Source: Sciscionella marina DSM 45152 (GTDB lineage Bacteria; Actinomycetota; Actinomycetes; Mycobacteriales; Pseudonocardiaceae). From it: a DNA stretch of 64,000 bases. The notes under the pieces were generated by a model that had not been told where the DNA came from, searched no databases, and was given only the letters and a program-made list of their open reading frames with translations. Location: assembly GCF_000379465.1 (NCBI RefSeq), contig NZ_KB905380.1:186001-250000 (forward strand), written 5' to 3'. Both the position numbers and the translations under genes were made by a program. Below are positions 7,903 to 16,716 of the stretch, in pieces (position 1 is the first letter of the stretch; each line of letters opens with the position of its first letter).

Positions 7903-8968
7903 GCACGGTGCGCTCGAACGGCCCGCCGTGCTCGGCGGCATACCCGATCGCCTCGTTGACCCGATCGAGGCCGAACCGCTCGACACGCTCCGCACCGAGA
8001 TCGAGGGCGCCCGCCCGGATCAGCCGGATCAGGCCGGTATTGGCCGTGCGCGGGCCCATCCACTGTCCCCGTACGGTCATCGAGTTGCGCATGATCCATG
8101 GGTACGGCAGCGCGAGATCGGCACCACCGAGCATGCCGACCCCACCCATCAGCACCACCCGGCCGTAGTCCCGTACGGTCATCGCCGCGGCGCGAGTCGC
8201 CACGCTCGGCGCCTGCGGCGGCAGCAGGTCCAGCACCATGTCGATCGGTCCCCCGGCAGCCGCGGACATCGCGGCCCGGTCGGCCTCCTCGGCGCCACTG
8301 ATTTCGACCGGCCGCACCCGCGCGCCGAAGCGGTCGGCCAGCAGGTCCAGCGCCGCCCGGTTCCGTCCGGGAGTGATCACCGTGCCCGCCCCCATCGCCA
8401 GCGCCACCGCGACCGCGCTGCTGCCGAAGTTGCCCGTTGCCCCGCTGACGAGCAGAGTCTCGCCCGCCTCGAGTCCACCGGCGAGCAGCCCGCCGTAGGG
8501 AACGGCGTGCACGGCGAGTGCCGACCAGCGTGCCGGATCGTCCGCGGCCGCGGGTAGCGGGTACACGTTCTCCGTTGGGATCCGCATCAGTTCGGCGAAC
8601 GAGCCGTCGTGAAAGCACCTGGCGAGTCGCGCACCGCCCGCGCCGCGCGAACTCCAGCCCTGCAAAGTGATGTCCGGGGTCAGCGCGTCATCCCTGGACC
8701 GCACCAGCGGATCACACCACACCAGATCCCCGGCACGCACCTGCGTGGCGTCCGGGCCGACGCGCACGACCCTGCCCACCCCACCAAGGCCGGGCACCAC
8801 CGGTGGCTCGAGCGGATAGTCCCGTTCGCCGCTGAACACCTCCCGCGTGTACGGCAGCACAAGGGCCGCGTGCACCTCGATCACCACCTCGCCGCCTGTT
8901 GCCTCGGGATCGGCTGCTTCCCGGACCTCGAGCGGTTCCCCGAACGCCGTCAATACCGCTGCTCGCAT
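7877..8968 (-). CDS. medium-chain alcohol dehydrogenase/quinone-reductase-like (MDR) oxidoreductase
   Basis: A 363-residue NAD(P)-dependent oxidoreductase of the MDR superfamily. The N-terminal GroES-like domain (residues 1-150) contains PPVVPGLGGVGRVVRVG. The Rossmann domain has GETLLVSGATGNFGSSAVAV. The catalytic zinc-binding Cys/His pattern of true alcohol dehydrogenases is not evident, so a zinc-independent reductase of the crotonyl-CoA or quinone reductase type is possible. The start is ATG 8968 with GAGGAGG on the coding strand. It is divergent from the LysR gene at 9061, with an operator-like dyad between them, so it is probably that regulator's target. Confidence 0.87.
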   Translation of the reverse strand: MRAAVLTAFGEPLEVREAADPEATGGEVVIEVHAALVLPYTREVFSGERDYPLEPPVVPGLGGVGRVVRVGPDATQVRAGDLVWCDPLVRSRDDALTPDITLQGWSSRGAGGARLARCFHDGSFAELMRIPTENVYPLPAAADDPARWSALAVHAVPYGGLLAGGLEAGETLLVSGATGNFGSSAVAVALAMGAGTVITPGRNRAALDLLADRFGARVRPVEISGAEEADRAAMSAAAGGPIDMVLDLLPPQAPSVATRAAAMTVRDYGRVVLMGGVGMLGGADLALPYPWIMRNSMTVRGQWMGPRTANTGLIRLIRAGALDLGAERVERFGLDRVNEAIGYAAEHGGPFERTVLTPADSSP

Positions 8969-9035
8969 CGTGTGAGACCTCCTCGTTCCGGGATCGACGC
9001 TAGGCCGCGAGCACCCATGCGGGAAGCGAAGATCT

Positions 9036-9052
9036 CGCATCTCTGATATGCG
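9036..9052. promoter_or_regulatory. candidate LysR operator between oxidoreductase and lysR genes
   Basis: Inverted repeat CGCAT-CTCTGAT-ATGCG with perfect 5-base arms, eight bases before the LysR start at 9061. A second overlapping dyad (GCGA-AGATC-aTCGC-like, 9026-9038) lies beside it. The position fits autoregulation and control of the divergent oxidoreductase. Confidence 0.5.
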
Positions 9053-9060
9053 TAGTCAGC

Positions 9061-9957
9061 ATGGATCTGTCCAGCCAGAATCTGCGGGTACTGTGTCAGG
9101 TCGCCGAATCGGGCAGCTTCACCGCCGCGGCCGCGCACCTCGGCTACACCCAGTCGGCGATCTCCCGCCAGGCCGTCGCCCTCGAGCGGAACGCCGGTGC
9201 CGCCCTGTTCGAACGACGCTCCGACGGGGTGCGGCTCACCCCTGCCGGACTGACCCTGCTGCGGCACGCCCGCACGATCCTCGGCTCCGTCGCGGCCGCG
9301 GAGAGCGAGCTGAACGGTGCGAATGCCCGCACCGAACGCGTGCGGTTGGGGACCTTCCTGAGCGCGGGTGCGATGCTGCTGCCCGCCGTCCTCACCCGGC
9401 TCGCCACGACCGATCCCCGGATCACGGTGACCACCCGCGAGGGGACGACGCCCGGTCTCGCGCGGGCACTGCGCGCGGGTTCGCTCGACCTCGCCGTGCT
9501 CAGTTCCCGCCCGCCACACCGTGCGCCGGACGGTGACTCGCCCCGCCTGCACACCGAGATCATCGAGGACACCGAACTGCTCGTGGCCGCAGCGGCCACC
9601 GGCAGCTTCGCCGGGCGCTGCTCGGTACACCTCGACGAGCTCATCGAGGCCGACTGGATCGCCACCCCGTCCTCGAGCGCCGAACCACTGCTCGGTGTCT
9701 GGCCCGGGCTGCCCGGACGGCCACGCATCACGCACAGCGCACGGGACTGGCTGACCAAACTGCACCTCGTCGCCGCCGGGCTCGGCCTCACCACGGTGCC
9801 CTTGCGGATGGCAGCCGCACTGCCGCCCGGGGTGATCCTGCTGCGCGTCGAGGGCGCACCCCGCGAGATCCGCCGCGTGCTGCTGGCCCGGCCTCCCGGT
9901 CGTCCCTCGGCCGCGATCACGGCCGTCACCAGAGCGATCGCGCCCAGGTTCGGTTGA
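9061..9957 (+). CDS. LysR-family transcriptional regulator
   Basis: A 298-residue full-length LysR protein. The helix-turn-helix is LRVLCQVAESGSFTAAAAHLGYTQSAISRQ (residues 9-38), followed by the linker helix and an effector-binding domain that is weakly conserved at the C-terminus. The start is ATG 9061. It is divergent from the MDR oxidoreductase at 7877-8968, the usual LysR arrangement with its target. The 3' end overlaps the convergent methyltransferase gene by 32 bases. Confidence 0.92.
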   Translation: MDLSSQNLRVLCQVAESGSFTAAAAHLGYTQSAISRQAVALERNAGAALFERRSDGVRLTPAGLTLLRHARTILGSVAAAESELNGANARTERVRLGTFLSAGAMLLPAVLTRLATTDPRITVTTREGTTPGLARALRAGSLDLAVLSSRPPHRAPDGDSPRLHTEIIEDTELLVAAAATGSFAGRCSVHLDELIEADWIATPSSSAEPLLGVWPGLPGRPRITHSARDWLTKLHLVAAGLGLTTVPLRMAAALPPGVILLRVEGAPREIRRVLLARPPGRPSAAITAVTRAIAPRFG

Positions 9958-10579
9958 TCGTGGCCAGCCAGGCCGGTCCGCCCGCCTCGTCGTGGAACCT
10001 CGTGTGGATCCGGGCGGATTCGACCGTGCCGAGTTCCCACCCGCTGCCCGGCCCGAACGCGGCCCGCAGTTCCTCCTGGGTGACCGGGTGCGGGCCGGTG
10101 CCGGGGCCCTCATCGCTGAAGCACAGCACGTACAGGGTCCCGCCGTGTTCGGTCACGGTGGCCAGACTGGCCAGGTACGCGGTTCGTTCCGCGGCATCGC
10201 AGGTGTGGAACAGTCCGCAGTCGAGCACGCTCGCGAAGCTGCGTTCGAGGCGGTGGAGCGCGAAGGCGTCGGCCACGGTGAACTCGGCCGCGAGCTCGCG
10301 CTTCTCGGTCTTCTCCCGGGCCATGGCGACGGCGGTCGCGGCGACGTCGACACCGAGCACCGGAAGCCCGAGCGCGGCGAGGTACAGGGCGTTCTCTCCG
10401 GTCCCGCACCCGGCGTCGAGCACGGGGCCGGTGAATCCGCCGGCATCGGCGAGCCGTGCGATCGCGGGCTGCGGGCGGTCGATGTCCCAGGGTGCGGGGC
10501 CGTCGTGGTACGAGGCGTCCCAGGGCTGGCCCGCCATCCGCTCGTGGCTGCTCGGCCGCCTGCCGTCATAGGGATCCAT
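9926..10579 (-). CDS. class I SAM-dependent methyltransferase
   Basis: A 217-residue methyltransferase with motif I VLDAGCGTGENALYLAALGL near residue 52 and an acid at VLGVDVA. The sequence FDCGLFH-like segment SVLDCGLFHTCDAAERTAYL is typical of the TehB/thiopurine-like group common in actinomycetes. The start is ATG 10579; an internal ATG at 10537 is an alternative. It is convergent with the LysR gene (32-base overlap). The substrate is unknown. Confidence 0.85.
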   Translation of the reverse strand: MDPYDGRRPSSHERMAGQPWDASYHDGPAPWDIDRPQPAIARLADAGGFTGPVLDAGCGTGENALYLAALGLPVLGVDVAATAVAMAREKTEKRELAAEFTVADAFALHRLERSFASVLDCGLFHTCDAAERTAYLASLATVTEHGGTLYVLCFSDEGPGTGPHPVTQEELRAAFGPGSGWELGTVESARIHTRFHDEAGGPAWLATINRTWARSLW

Positions 10580-10604
10580 CGCCGCCTCCGCAGCCGCGCC
10601 GGTC

Positions 10605-11087
10605 CTACTCCCCAGTGCTTTCGGCGAGCACGGCCAGCCGGTCGATCGAGGCGCGCAGGCGATCGGCGGTGGTGGCGCGGGCCCGTTGCAACCGCATTGT
10701 CTCGCTGTCGGCCAACCGGTTCCAGTCGTAGGTGTGCGTGACCCGGGTGTGTGTCTCCCCGACCGGTTCGAGTTCCCAGCGCCAGAGGTGCCCCGGCGGT
10801 TCCTGTTCCGGTTCGGCGGGAATCCAGGCGATCCGCCTGCCCTCCGCGAACTCCACCACGCGGTTCTCCCGCACGGCTCCGTTCGTCAGGGTCATGCGGA
10901 AGGTCTCCCCCGTGCCGCGCACCCGCTGTCCCGTGACGGCCTCGGCAAGATTCTCGTTGCCGTCCCAGCTCGGATGCTTCGCCGGATCGGCGATCAGTTC
11001 GAAAACGTGCTCGGTTCCGGCGGCGATGTCCCGGCTCGCGCGCACCACGCGCTCCGTCTGTTCGGTCACCCGATCATGCAACCACAT
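10605..11087 (-). CDS. SRPBCC (START/Bet v1-like) family protein
   Basis: About 160 residues of a polyketide-cyclase/START-like hydrophobic-pocket protein. It begins with the characteristic VVRASRDIAAGTEHVFELIADPAKHPSWDG and ends in the long C-terminal helix. The start is uncertain: ATG 11087 is used here, GTG 11069 (VTEQTERVVRAS) fits the family's usual N-terminus equally well, and neither has a clear RBS. It is divergent from the acyl-CoA dehydrogenase at 11141. A paralogue lies at 21215-21664. Function unknown. Confidence 0.8.
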   Translation of the reverse strand: MWLHDRVTEQTERVVRASRDIAAGTEHVFELIADPAKHPSWDGNENLAEAVTGQRVRGTGETFRMTLTNGAVRENRVVEFAEGRRIAWIPAEPEQEPPGHLWRWELEPVGETHTRVTHTYDWNRLADSETMRLQRARATTADRLRASIDRLAVLAESTGE

Positions 11088-11140
11088 ATCGCGATCTGCT
11101 AGGCACATCCCATAACGACGAGACGGTGAAGGATGCTGAC

Positions 11141-12298
11141 ATGCCCGCAGTGAGCCAGGAAGATTTCCAGCCGATCCAGGAGCTGGTGCACGAGTTCATC
11201 CGCGACCGGGTGGTGCCGCGCGAGCAGGAGATCGCCGATGCCGACGCGATACCGGAGGAACTGCGCAGGCAGGCCGCCGAGATGGGGCTGTTCGGGTACG
11301 CCATCCCGCAGGAATGGGGTGGGCTGGGCCTGGACCTCACCCAGGACGTGGAGCTGGCCATGGAGCTCGGCTACACGACGCTGGCGCTGCGGTCGATGTT
11401 CGGCACCAACAACGGCATCGCCGGTCAGGTGCTGGTCGGTTTCGGCACGGATGAGCAGAAATCCGAGTGGCTGGAGCGGATCGCCTCGGGCGCTGTGGTC
11501 GCGTCCTTCGCGCTCACCGAGCCGGGCGCCGGGTCCAATCCGGCCGGGCTGCGCACCACAGCGGTGCTCGACGGCGGCGACTGGGTGATCGACGGCCAGA
11601 AGCGGTTCATCACCAACGCGCCGATCGCCGACCTGTTCATCGTGTTCGCCCGCACCCGCCCGGCCGACGAGTCCGGAACCGGGATCGCGGTGTTCCTGGT
11701 GCCCGCGGACACGCCGGGGGTCGAGGTCGCCGCCAAGGACCGGAAGATGGGCCAGGAGGGCGCGTGGACCGCGGACGTGACCTTCACCGGGGTCCGGATC
11801 CCCGCGGCGAGCCTGATCGGCGGCGATGAAGAGGCCGGTTACCGGGCGGCGATGACCTCACTGGCCCGCGGCCGGGTGCACATCGCCGCCCTCGCGGTCG
11901 GCACCGCGCAGCGGGCCCTCGACGAGTCGGTGGCCTATGCCGCCTCGGCCACCCAGGGCGGTACCCCCATCGGGGATTTCCAGCTGGTGCAGGCGATGCT
12001 CGCGGATCAGCAGACCGGGGTGCTCGCCGGCCGCGCCCTGGTCCGTGAGACCGCACGGAACTACGTCAGCGGCGCGGACCGGCGGATCGGTCCTTCGTCG
12101 GCGAAGCTGTACTGCACCGAGATGGTCGGCAACGTCGCCGACCTCGCGGTACAGGTGCACGGCGGAACCGGTTACATGCGGGATGTCCCGGTGGAGCGCA
12201 TCTACCGCGATGTGCGCCTGCTTCGCCTGTACGAAGGCACGAGCGAGATCCAGCGCCTGATCATCGGCGGCGGGCTGGTCCGTCGGGCCAGGCGCTGA
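11141..12298 (+). CDS. acyl-CoA dehydrogenase
   Basis: A 385-residue flavin-dependent acyl-CoA dehydrogenase. The FAD/substrate signature ASFALTEPGAGSNPAGLRTT, the second signature with RFITNAPIADLFIVFAR, and the C-terminal VQVHGGTGYMRDVPVERIYRDVR and YEGTSEIQRLIIG are present. The Glu of YEGTSE is the catalytic base position in short- and medium-chain enzymes. ATG 11141 is preferred over an in-frame GTG 15 bases upstream because GAAGGA sits 8 bases before it. It is a single gene, transcribed away from the SRPBCC gene. Confidence 0.92.
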   Translation: MPAVSQEDFQPIQELVHEFIRDRVVPREQEIADADAIPEELRRQAAEMGLFGYAIPQEWGGLGLDLTQDVELAMELGYTTLALRSMFGTNNGIAGQVLVGFGTDEQKSEWLERIASGAVVASFALTEPGAGSNPAGLRTTAVLDGGDWVIDGQKRFITNAPIADLFIVFARTRPADESGTGIAVFLVPADTPGVEVAAKDRKMGQEGAWTADVTFTGVRIPAASLIGGDEEAGYRAAMTSLARGRVHIAALAVGTAQRALDESVAYAASATQGGTPIGDFQLVQAMLADQQTGVLAGRALVRETARNYVSGADRRIGPSSAKLYCTEMVGNVADLAVQVHGGTGYMRDVPVERIYRDVRLLRLYEGTSEIQRLIIGGGLVRRARR

Positions 12299-12302
12299 TT
12301 CG

Positions 12303-12560
12303 CTCAGAGTGCGTCTGATGGCTCTCGTCCGTCGCGAGCGGGACCGTGCCGCTGCGCGGCACCCACACCCGAGACAGCGGCGGACGATCGAGCCGCAGCG
12401 GGTTTCTGCGGTGACTGAGGACAACGCGTACCGGGTCCGCCGAAACCGCAGGCCGGGACAGCGCCCCGCTGGCGTACGAAGCCACTTCGCCGACCTTCCC
12501 GCGAAGGTACTTCGCCGATGTCGCAGCCCAGCAGGGCATGGAGTTGTCAGATGTACGCTC
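12303..12560. repeat. diverged intergenic repeat, copy A (MITE-like)
   Basis: This gap between an acyl-CoA dehydrogenase and a hydroxyacyl-CoA dehydrogenase holds no credible gene. Its left end (GCTCAGAGTGCGTCTGATG, then CGTCCGTCGCGAGCGGGA) and its right end (CAGCAGGGCATGGAGTTGTC, then AGATGTAC) match the two ends of the region at 58970-59119, where the centre is about 110 bases shorter. The shared ends with variable interior, and weak mutual inversion of the two ends, suggest a non-autonomous element or an IS remnant. It could instead be a transcribed regulatory RNA; I favour the element. Confidence 0.6.
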
Positions 12561-13422
12561 ACCGGTGCGGGTAGAAGCCCCCGCCGGTCTTCACACCGAG
12601 CTTGCCCGCATCCACGTAGCGGTGCAGCAGTTCCCGCGGTCCTTCCGGCAGGTCCGGGTTCTCCCGCGCGTAGTGCTCCTCGATGTCCAGGACCACGTCC
12701 AGGCCGACCTGATCCATCATCTGGAACGGCCCCGCGGGCAGGTGCCAGTTGAGCCGGAACATCGCGTCGACGTCCTCGGGGCGCGCCACGCCTTCGGCGA
12801 CCACGGCGAGCGACTCCCGCTTGATGGCCGCCCAGACGCGGTTGAAGATGAACCCGACACTTTCCTTGCGGGCCTCGAATGGATGGATGTCGAACTCCGG
12901 CAGTACCGCGAGCAGGGTGTCGAGCAGCGTGCGTTCGGTCTCGCTGTCCGACATCAGGTCCACGGCCTTCGCCTCCGGCGGCATGTAGAAGTGCATATTG
13001 CACAACCGCTTCGGGTCCCGGACACCTTCGGTCATGAGCCGCGAGGGATAGGAGGAGGAGTTGGTGGTGAAGATCGTGTCCGCGGGCGCGGCGGTGTCGA
13101 TCTCGCCCCACAGCGGGATTTTCACGTCGAGCCGCTCCGGAACCGCCTCCACGACGAGCCACGCCTGCGCCACGGCCTCGGCGACCGATTCCGCCACGAC
13201 CGCCGTGCCCGGCGTACCGGAACCGCGTGCGGCGATCAGCCCCGGCAGTTCCCCGGCCACGAATTCGGTGGCCGCCCTGGCCTGCTCGGCGCTCGGGTCG
13301 TAGACGCGGACCGTGCCACCGCGGGAGGCGAACATCAGCGCGATCCGGCGGCCGAGTGTCCCGGCACCGAACACCGCGACCGGGCGGTCCTGGATGTCGG
13401 CGAACGTGAAGGTGTACGGCAT
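12559..13422 (-). CDS. 3-hydroxyacyl-CoA dehydrogenase
   Basis: A 287-residue NAD-dependent dehydrogenase. The Rossmann motif PVAVFGAGTLGRRIALMFAS sits at residues 14-33. The catalytic pocket sequence TNSSSYPSRLMTEGVRDPKR is followed by CNMHFYMPP, which supplies the catalytic His. The C-terminal helical domain contains FIFNRVWAAIKRESL. The start is ATG 13422; a GTG at 13431 overlapping the stop of the upstream gene is possible. It is the last gene of the operon 19093-12559. A second, distinct hydroxyacyl-CoA dehydrogenase is encoded at 15808-16680 in the same operon, suggesting two oxidation steps or two substrates. Confidence 0.88.
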   Translation of the reverse strand: MPYTFTFADIQDRPVAVFGAGTLGRRIALMFASRGGTVRVYDPSAEQARAATEFVAGELPGLIAARGSGTPGTAVVAESVAEAVAQAWLVVEAVPERLDVKIPLWGEIDTAAPADTIFTTNSSSYPSRLMTEGVRDPKRLCNMHFYMPPEAKAVDLMSDSETERTLLDTLLAVLPEFDIHPFEARKESVGFIFNRVWAAIKRESLAVVAEGVARPEDVDAMFRLNWHLPAGPFQMMDQVGLDVVLDIEEHYARENPDLPEGPRELLHRYVDAGKLGVKTGGGFYPHR

Positions 13423-13427
13423 GGTGT

Positions 13428-14327
13428 TCACGCTCCGATCCCGGCGAGCCCGGTGAAATGGTCCTGCAGCTGTACGAGCACGCGAACCTCGCCGCCACCG
13501 GCTTCCGGCAGCGGGACCACGCTGATCCGCCCGCCCAGATCGGAGACATAAGCACGGTCGCTGTCCACGGCGAGACCGATCGCCTCGGTGAACCCGCCGG
13601 CGAGGATCACCGGTCCGGCGCCCTTCTCCCCCGCAGCCGGGATCGGCGCGCGGTTGAGCGTGTTGCCCCCGGGTTCCGCCCCGCGATCGGTCCAGTACAG
13701 CCAGCCGCCGCGCAGTTCGAGGTCGATCGGTTCCGGGAGACCGTCCCAGAGCACGTCGATATCGGAGCGAGTGGCCGCGGTCTCCTCTTCGGGAATCTCC
13801 AGGCCCGCGCGCAGGATCCGGCCCGCCCCGCCCTTGCTCGGCCCCTTCTGGGTCCAGTACAGGTATCCGGCCGCGCGGTCCACGGCCACCCCGACACATT
13901 CCTGCAGCCCGCTCGTATCGGGGTTGTTCACCACGAGGTCGGTCAGCCCGCTCCCGTCGGTACGCACCCGGCTGACCCGGAATCCCTCGCGGTCGCCCCA
14001 GTACAGGGTGCCCGCGCGATCCGAGGCGAGCTGTTTGCCGGTGGTGATCGTGCCCGGCGCGAGCACATCGCGCACCTCGGTGCCGTCCAGCCGCATCGCG
14101 TGCAGGCCACCGTCGCGCGCGGTGTAGTCCATGCCCGCCTCGCCCGGAATCCCGGGGTCGAGCACCGGTTTGCCCATCGTGGTCCAGTAGACGGTCCCGT
14201 TCTCGACCACCACGCCGTCCGGTGACCAGCCAGCGCGTTCCCGGATCGTCGCGACGTTCCCGGTCTCGGCGTCGATGCGATAGACGGCTCCGGTGCGCAC
14301 ACCGAGCACCACCAGTTCCGCGAACAT
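13428..14327 (-). CDS. YWTD-repeat six-bladed beta-propeller protein (SMP-30-like)
   Basis: A 299-residue cytoplasmic propeller with repeated YWT/YWG motifs (VYWTTMGKP, LYWGDREG, LYWTQKG, LYWTDRG), the LDL-receptor YWTD blade signature, each about 45-60 residues apart. No signal peptide. Start ATG 14327 has the RBS GGAGG seven bases upstream. It sits between the CoA-transferase and the terminal hydroxyacyl-CoA dehydrogenase in the operon. Its role may be a lactonase or sugar/ester hydrolase, but catalytic residues are not obvious. Confidence 0.8.
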   Translation of the reverse strand: MFAELVVLGVRTGAVYRIDAETGNVATIRERAGWSPDGVVVENGTVYWTTMGKPVLDPGIPGEAGMDYTARDGGLHAMRLDGTEVRDVLAPGTITTGKQLASDRAGTLYWGDREGFRVSRVRTDGSGLTDLVVNNPDTSGLQECVGVAVDRAAGYLYWTQKGPSKGGAGRILRAGLEIPEEETAATRSDIDVLWDGLPEPIDLELRGGWLYWTDRGAEPGGNTLNRAPIPAAGEKGAGPVILAGGFTEAIGLAVDSDRAYVSDLGGRISVVPLPEAGGGEVRVLVQLQDHFTGLAGIGA

Positions 14328-14329
14328 GC

Positions 14330-15811
14330 TTACCTCCACTCCGGCCGGTGTGATCCCCGTGGGATCCACGGATTCGTGTAATAGCCGGGTGTCGCCGACA
14401 TCCGGATCTGCTCGGTGACCCCGCGATAGCGGCCGAGCGCGCTGTCCGCGGTGAAGGTCTCCGGGTCCAGGTACTCGTGCCCCGGCGCGATCCCCGCGAC
14501 GCTCGCCGAGTACTCCTTGTCCAGCAGCCCGAGGCTCAGCAACCACAGCGCCACCCGGGTCAGGGACACTGTCACCCGGTACGAGCCGCCGTATTCCGCG
14601 CGCAGCATGAGTGCGCGCAGGATGCCCAGCTGCAGGAACCAGGAGGTGATGTAGTCGTTCACCACGGGGACCGCCGGAAGGGAAGGCACTCCGTTCTCCC
14701 CTTCGAGCAGCATCACCCCGGCCAGGCAGCCCGCGGTCTGGTCGAAACCGACCCGGCCCGCCCACGGCCCGGTGTCCCCGTTCAGGGTCACCTCGGCGTG
14801 CACGATCCCGGGCCGGATCGCGGCCGCGGAACCCGCGTCCAGTCCGTGCCGGGCCAGATAACCGGGTCGTCGATTCGCGTAGAAGACGTCCGCTCCGGCG
14901 AGCAGTCCGCGCATCGTCTCCTGATCGGCCGCCCGTTTCAGGTCCAGCTTCGTGGACCGCACGCCGACATTGGATGTGCCGTACAGCAGCGGGAGTTCGT
15001 ACTCGTCCGGATCCCAGACGTTGAGCACGTCGGCCCCGTGCAGCGCCAGGGCCCGCCCGCATCCGGCCCCGGCGATGATGTGCGCGCGGCCGAGTGCCCG
15101 GATGCCCTCCAGCGGCGCGGCGGCATCTCCGGTGAACGGTTCCGGTTCGCTGTCCCCGATCTTTTCCACCTGGACCGGGGGCAGCTGCGCCAGCACCGAA
15201 CGGTACTGCTCGGTGGCCATCAGCTCCTCGGTCGTGCGCAGCACCGGCATGATCACGCCCGCCCGCTCGGCGGCGTCCTCCAGTTCGAAGGAGTTCCACC
15301 CCGCGATCGCCCGGCGCACGGACTCTTCCCGTTCCGGAACACCGAGCAGCGCCGAGGCATCGTTGCGCAGTTTCGGGTACGGGCCGATCGGGTGCACCCA
15401 GCGGCCGTCCGCGGTCTCGTAGAAACGGTCCGCGTTGAAAGCCGGATCGACCCGTGCGGGATCACCGAGCGGATAACCGTCCAGCAGTTCCCATTTTTTG
15501 TCGTAGAAGGGGCACAGCCGGTGCGGGGCGACCCGCAGATCCATCGCGATGTCCTGGCCGCGCCCGCCGCGCATCCGCCAGATCTTCGCGATCGCCACCG
15601 ATTTCGCGGCCAGCGCGAGCGAGGTGGCACCGGCCAGGCGCAGCGCACCGGGCAGCACCGGATCGGCACCGGTGAACGCGACGCTGCCACCGCAGTCGGC
15701 TTCGGTCAGGCCCACCGCGGCGAGCAGTCCGCCGAGCGGCGCGTGCAGGTCGTACTCATCACTGGTCGCGGGCTTGGCCAGCGCGGTCTCGAGTTCCCCG
15801 GTCAGGCTCAT
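14330..15811 (-). CDS. CoA-transferase family III (CaiB/BaiF-like) with apparently permuted halves
   Basis: A 493-residue formyl-CoA-transferase-fold protein. The canonical family opening (L-G-I-R-x-L-x-x-x-x-I-I-A-G, then GRALALHGADVLNVWDPDE) appears only after about 230 residues. It is followed by the STKLDLK segment and the catalytic-type Asp in RVGFDQTAGCLAGVMLLEGE. The first 230 residues (for example RFYETADGRWVHPIGPYPKL, then AERAGVIMPVLRTTEELMA) resemble the C-terminal part of ordinary CaiB proteins. So the order looks circularly permuted. Start ATG 15811 overlaps the preceding gene as ATGA. It probably moves CoA between the operon's acyl intermediates. Confidence 0.82.
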   Translation of the reverse strand: MSLTGELETALAKPATSDEYDLHAPLGGLLAAVGLTEADCGGSVAFTGADPVLPGALRLAGATSLALAAKSVAIAKIWRMRGGRGQDIAMDLRVAPHRLCPFYDKKWELLDGYPLGDPARVDPAFNADRFYETADGRWVHPIGPYPKLRNDASALLGVPEREESVRRAIAGWNSFELEDAAERAGVIMPVLRTTEELMATEQYRSVLAQLPPVQVEKIGDSEPEPFTGDAAAPLEGIRALGRAHIIAGAGCGRALALHGADVLNVWDPDEYELPLLYGTSNVGVRSTKLDLKRAADQETMRGLLAGADVFYANRRPGYLARHGLDAGSAAAIRPGIVHAEVTLNGDTGPWAGRVGFDQTAGCLAGVMLLEGENGVPSLPAVPVVNDYITSWFLQLGILRALMLRAEYGGSYRVTVSLTRVALWLLSLGLLDKEYSASVAGIAPGHEYLDPETFTADSALGRYRGVTEQIRMSATPGYYTNPWIPRGSHRPEWR

Positions 15812-16680
15812 TTCCGCGCCCCCTCCGAGCCGAGCGCGCCCAGGATCGCCCGCGTCTTGCGGTCGCGCTGCTCGGCGTGTTCGCGGTAGTTCTCCGCCCC
15901 GCTGCCGTACACGCGCTCGACGTCCTCGAACACGTCCTCCAGGTGTTCCCGGTCCGGATGCCCGATCTCGAAGGTCATCTGCGAGCCGACGTGCCCGACC
16001 AGGTGCCGCATTCCGTCCGGGCCACCGCCGAGATGCATGCTCTCGAACGGCCCGATGGTGGCCCAGCGCAGCCCGAGCGAGGCCTTGACCAGTTCGTCCA
16101 GGTCCTCCGGGGCGATCACGCCCTGCTGCACCAGGTACATCGCCTGGTCGTTGAACACTTTCTGCAACCGGTTGCCGACGAACCCGGGGATCTCCTTGCG
16201 GAGCCTGATGGGCAGCTTTCCGAGCCCGCGATAGACCTCCACCGCGCGGTCCACGGTCTCCGGTGCGGTCTCCGTGCCGGGCACCACCTCGACGAGCGGC
16301 ATCAGCTGGGGCGGGTTGAACGGGTGCCCGATCACGATGCGCCCGGCCGCCGCGTTGCCTTCGGCGATCACCGAGGGCAGCAGCGAGGAGGAGGACGAGG
16401 CCAGTACGACGTCCTCCCGGGTGTTCGCCGCGAGCGTGGCGAACAGTTCGTGTTTGAGCTCGATCCGCTCCGGGCCGGACTCCTGCACGAAGTCCGCCCC
16501 GTCCGCGGCCGTCGCCGGATCGGCGACCGCGGACGCAGGCAGCCCGGCCAGCTGTCCGGTCACGAGCTCGGTCAGATCCGGGCGCGGATCGCTGACCCGG
16601 ACCTCCCAGCCCGCCTCGGCGAACAACCGGGCCCACGACATTCCGATGACGCCCGCTCCCACGATCGCGACGACCGGCAT
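15808..16680 (-). CDS. 3-hydroxyacyl-CoA dehydrogenase (NAD-binding), L-carnitine dehydrogenase-like
   Basis: A 290-residue dehydrogenase. N-terminal Rossmann fold PVVAIVGAGVIGMSWARLFA, catalytic segment SSSSSLLPSVIAEG, then IGHPFNPPQLMPLVEVVPG which carries the catalytic His of hydroxyacyl-CoA dehydrogenases. The C-terminal domain begins GFVGNRLQKVFNDQAMYL. Start is ATG 16680 (an adjacent GTG at 16683 is less well spaced from AAGGGAG). ATGA overlap with the CoA-transferase shows translational coupling. The family includes L-carnitine and 3-hydroxybutyryl-CoA dehydrogenases. Confidence 0.88.
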   Translation of the reverse strand: MPVVAIVGAGVIGMSWARLFAEAGWEVRVSDPRPDLTELVTGQLAGLPASAVADPATAADGADFVQESGPERIELKHELFATLAANTREDVVLASSSSSLLPSVIAEGNAAAGRIVIGHPFNPPQLMPLVEVVPGTETAPETVDRAVEVYRGLGKLPIRLRKEIPGFVGNRLQKVFNDQAMYLVQQGVIAPEDLDELVKASLGLRWATIGPFESMHLGGGPDGMRHLVGHVGSQMTFEIGHPDREHLEDVFEDVERVYGSGAENYREHAEQRDRKTRAILGALGSEGARK

Positions 16681-16716
16681 CACGCACTCCCTTTCTCTTC
16701 GACTCCCCGTTATCCG

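Noticed and set aside
7877-8968. Zinc-dependent alcohol dehydrogenase call
   Set aside because: I could not see the catalytic Cys/His/Glu zinc pattern, so only the broader MDR oxidoreductase family is claimed.
12309-12752. 147-codon open frame in the gap before the hydroxyacyl-CoA dehydrogenase
   Set aside because: Starts inside repeat copy A and runs antisense into a real gene; low complexity Arg-rich sequence, no RBS.
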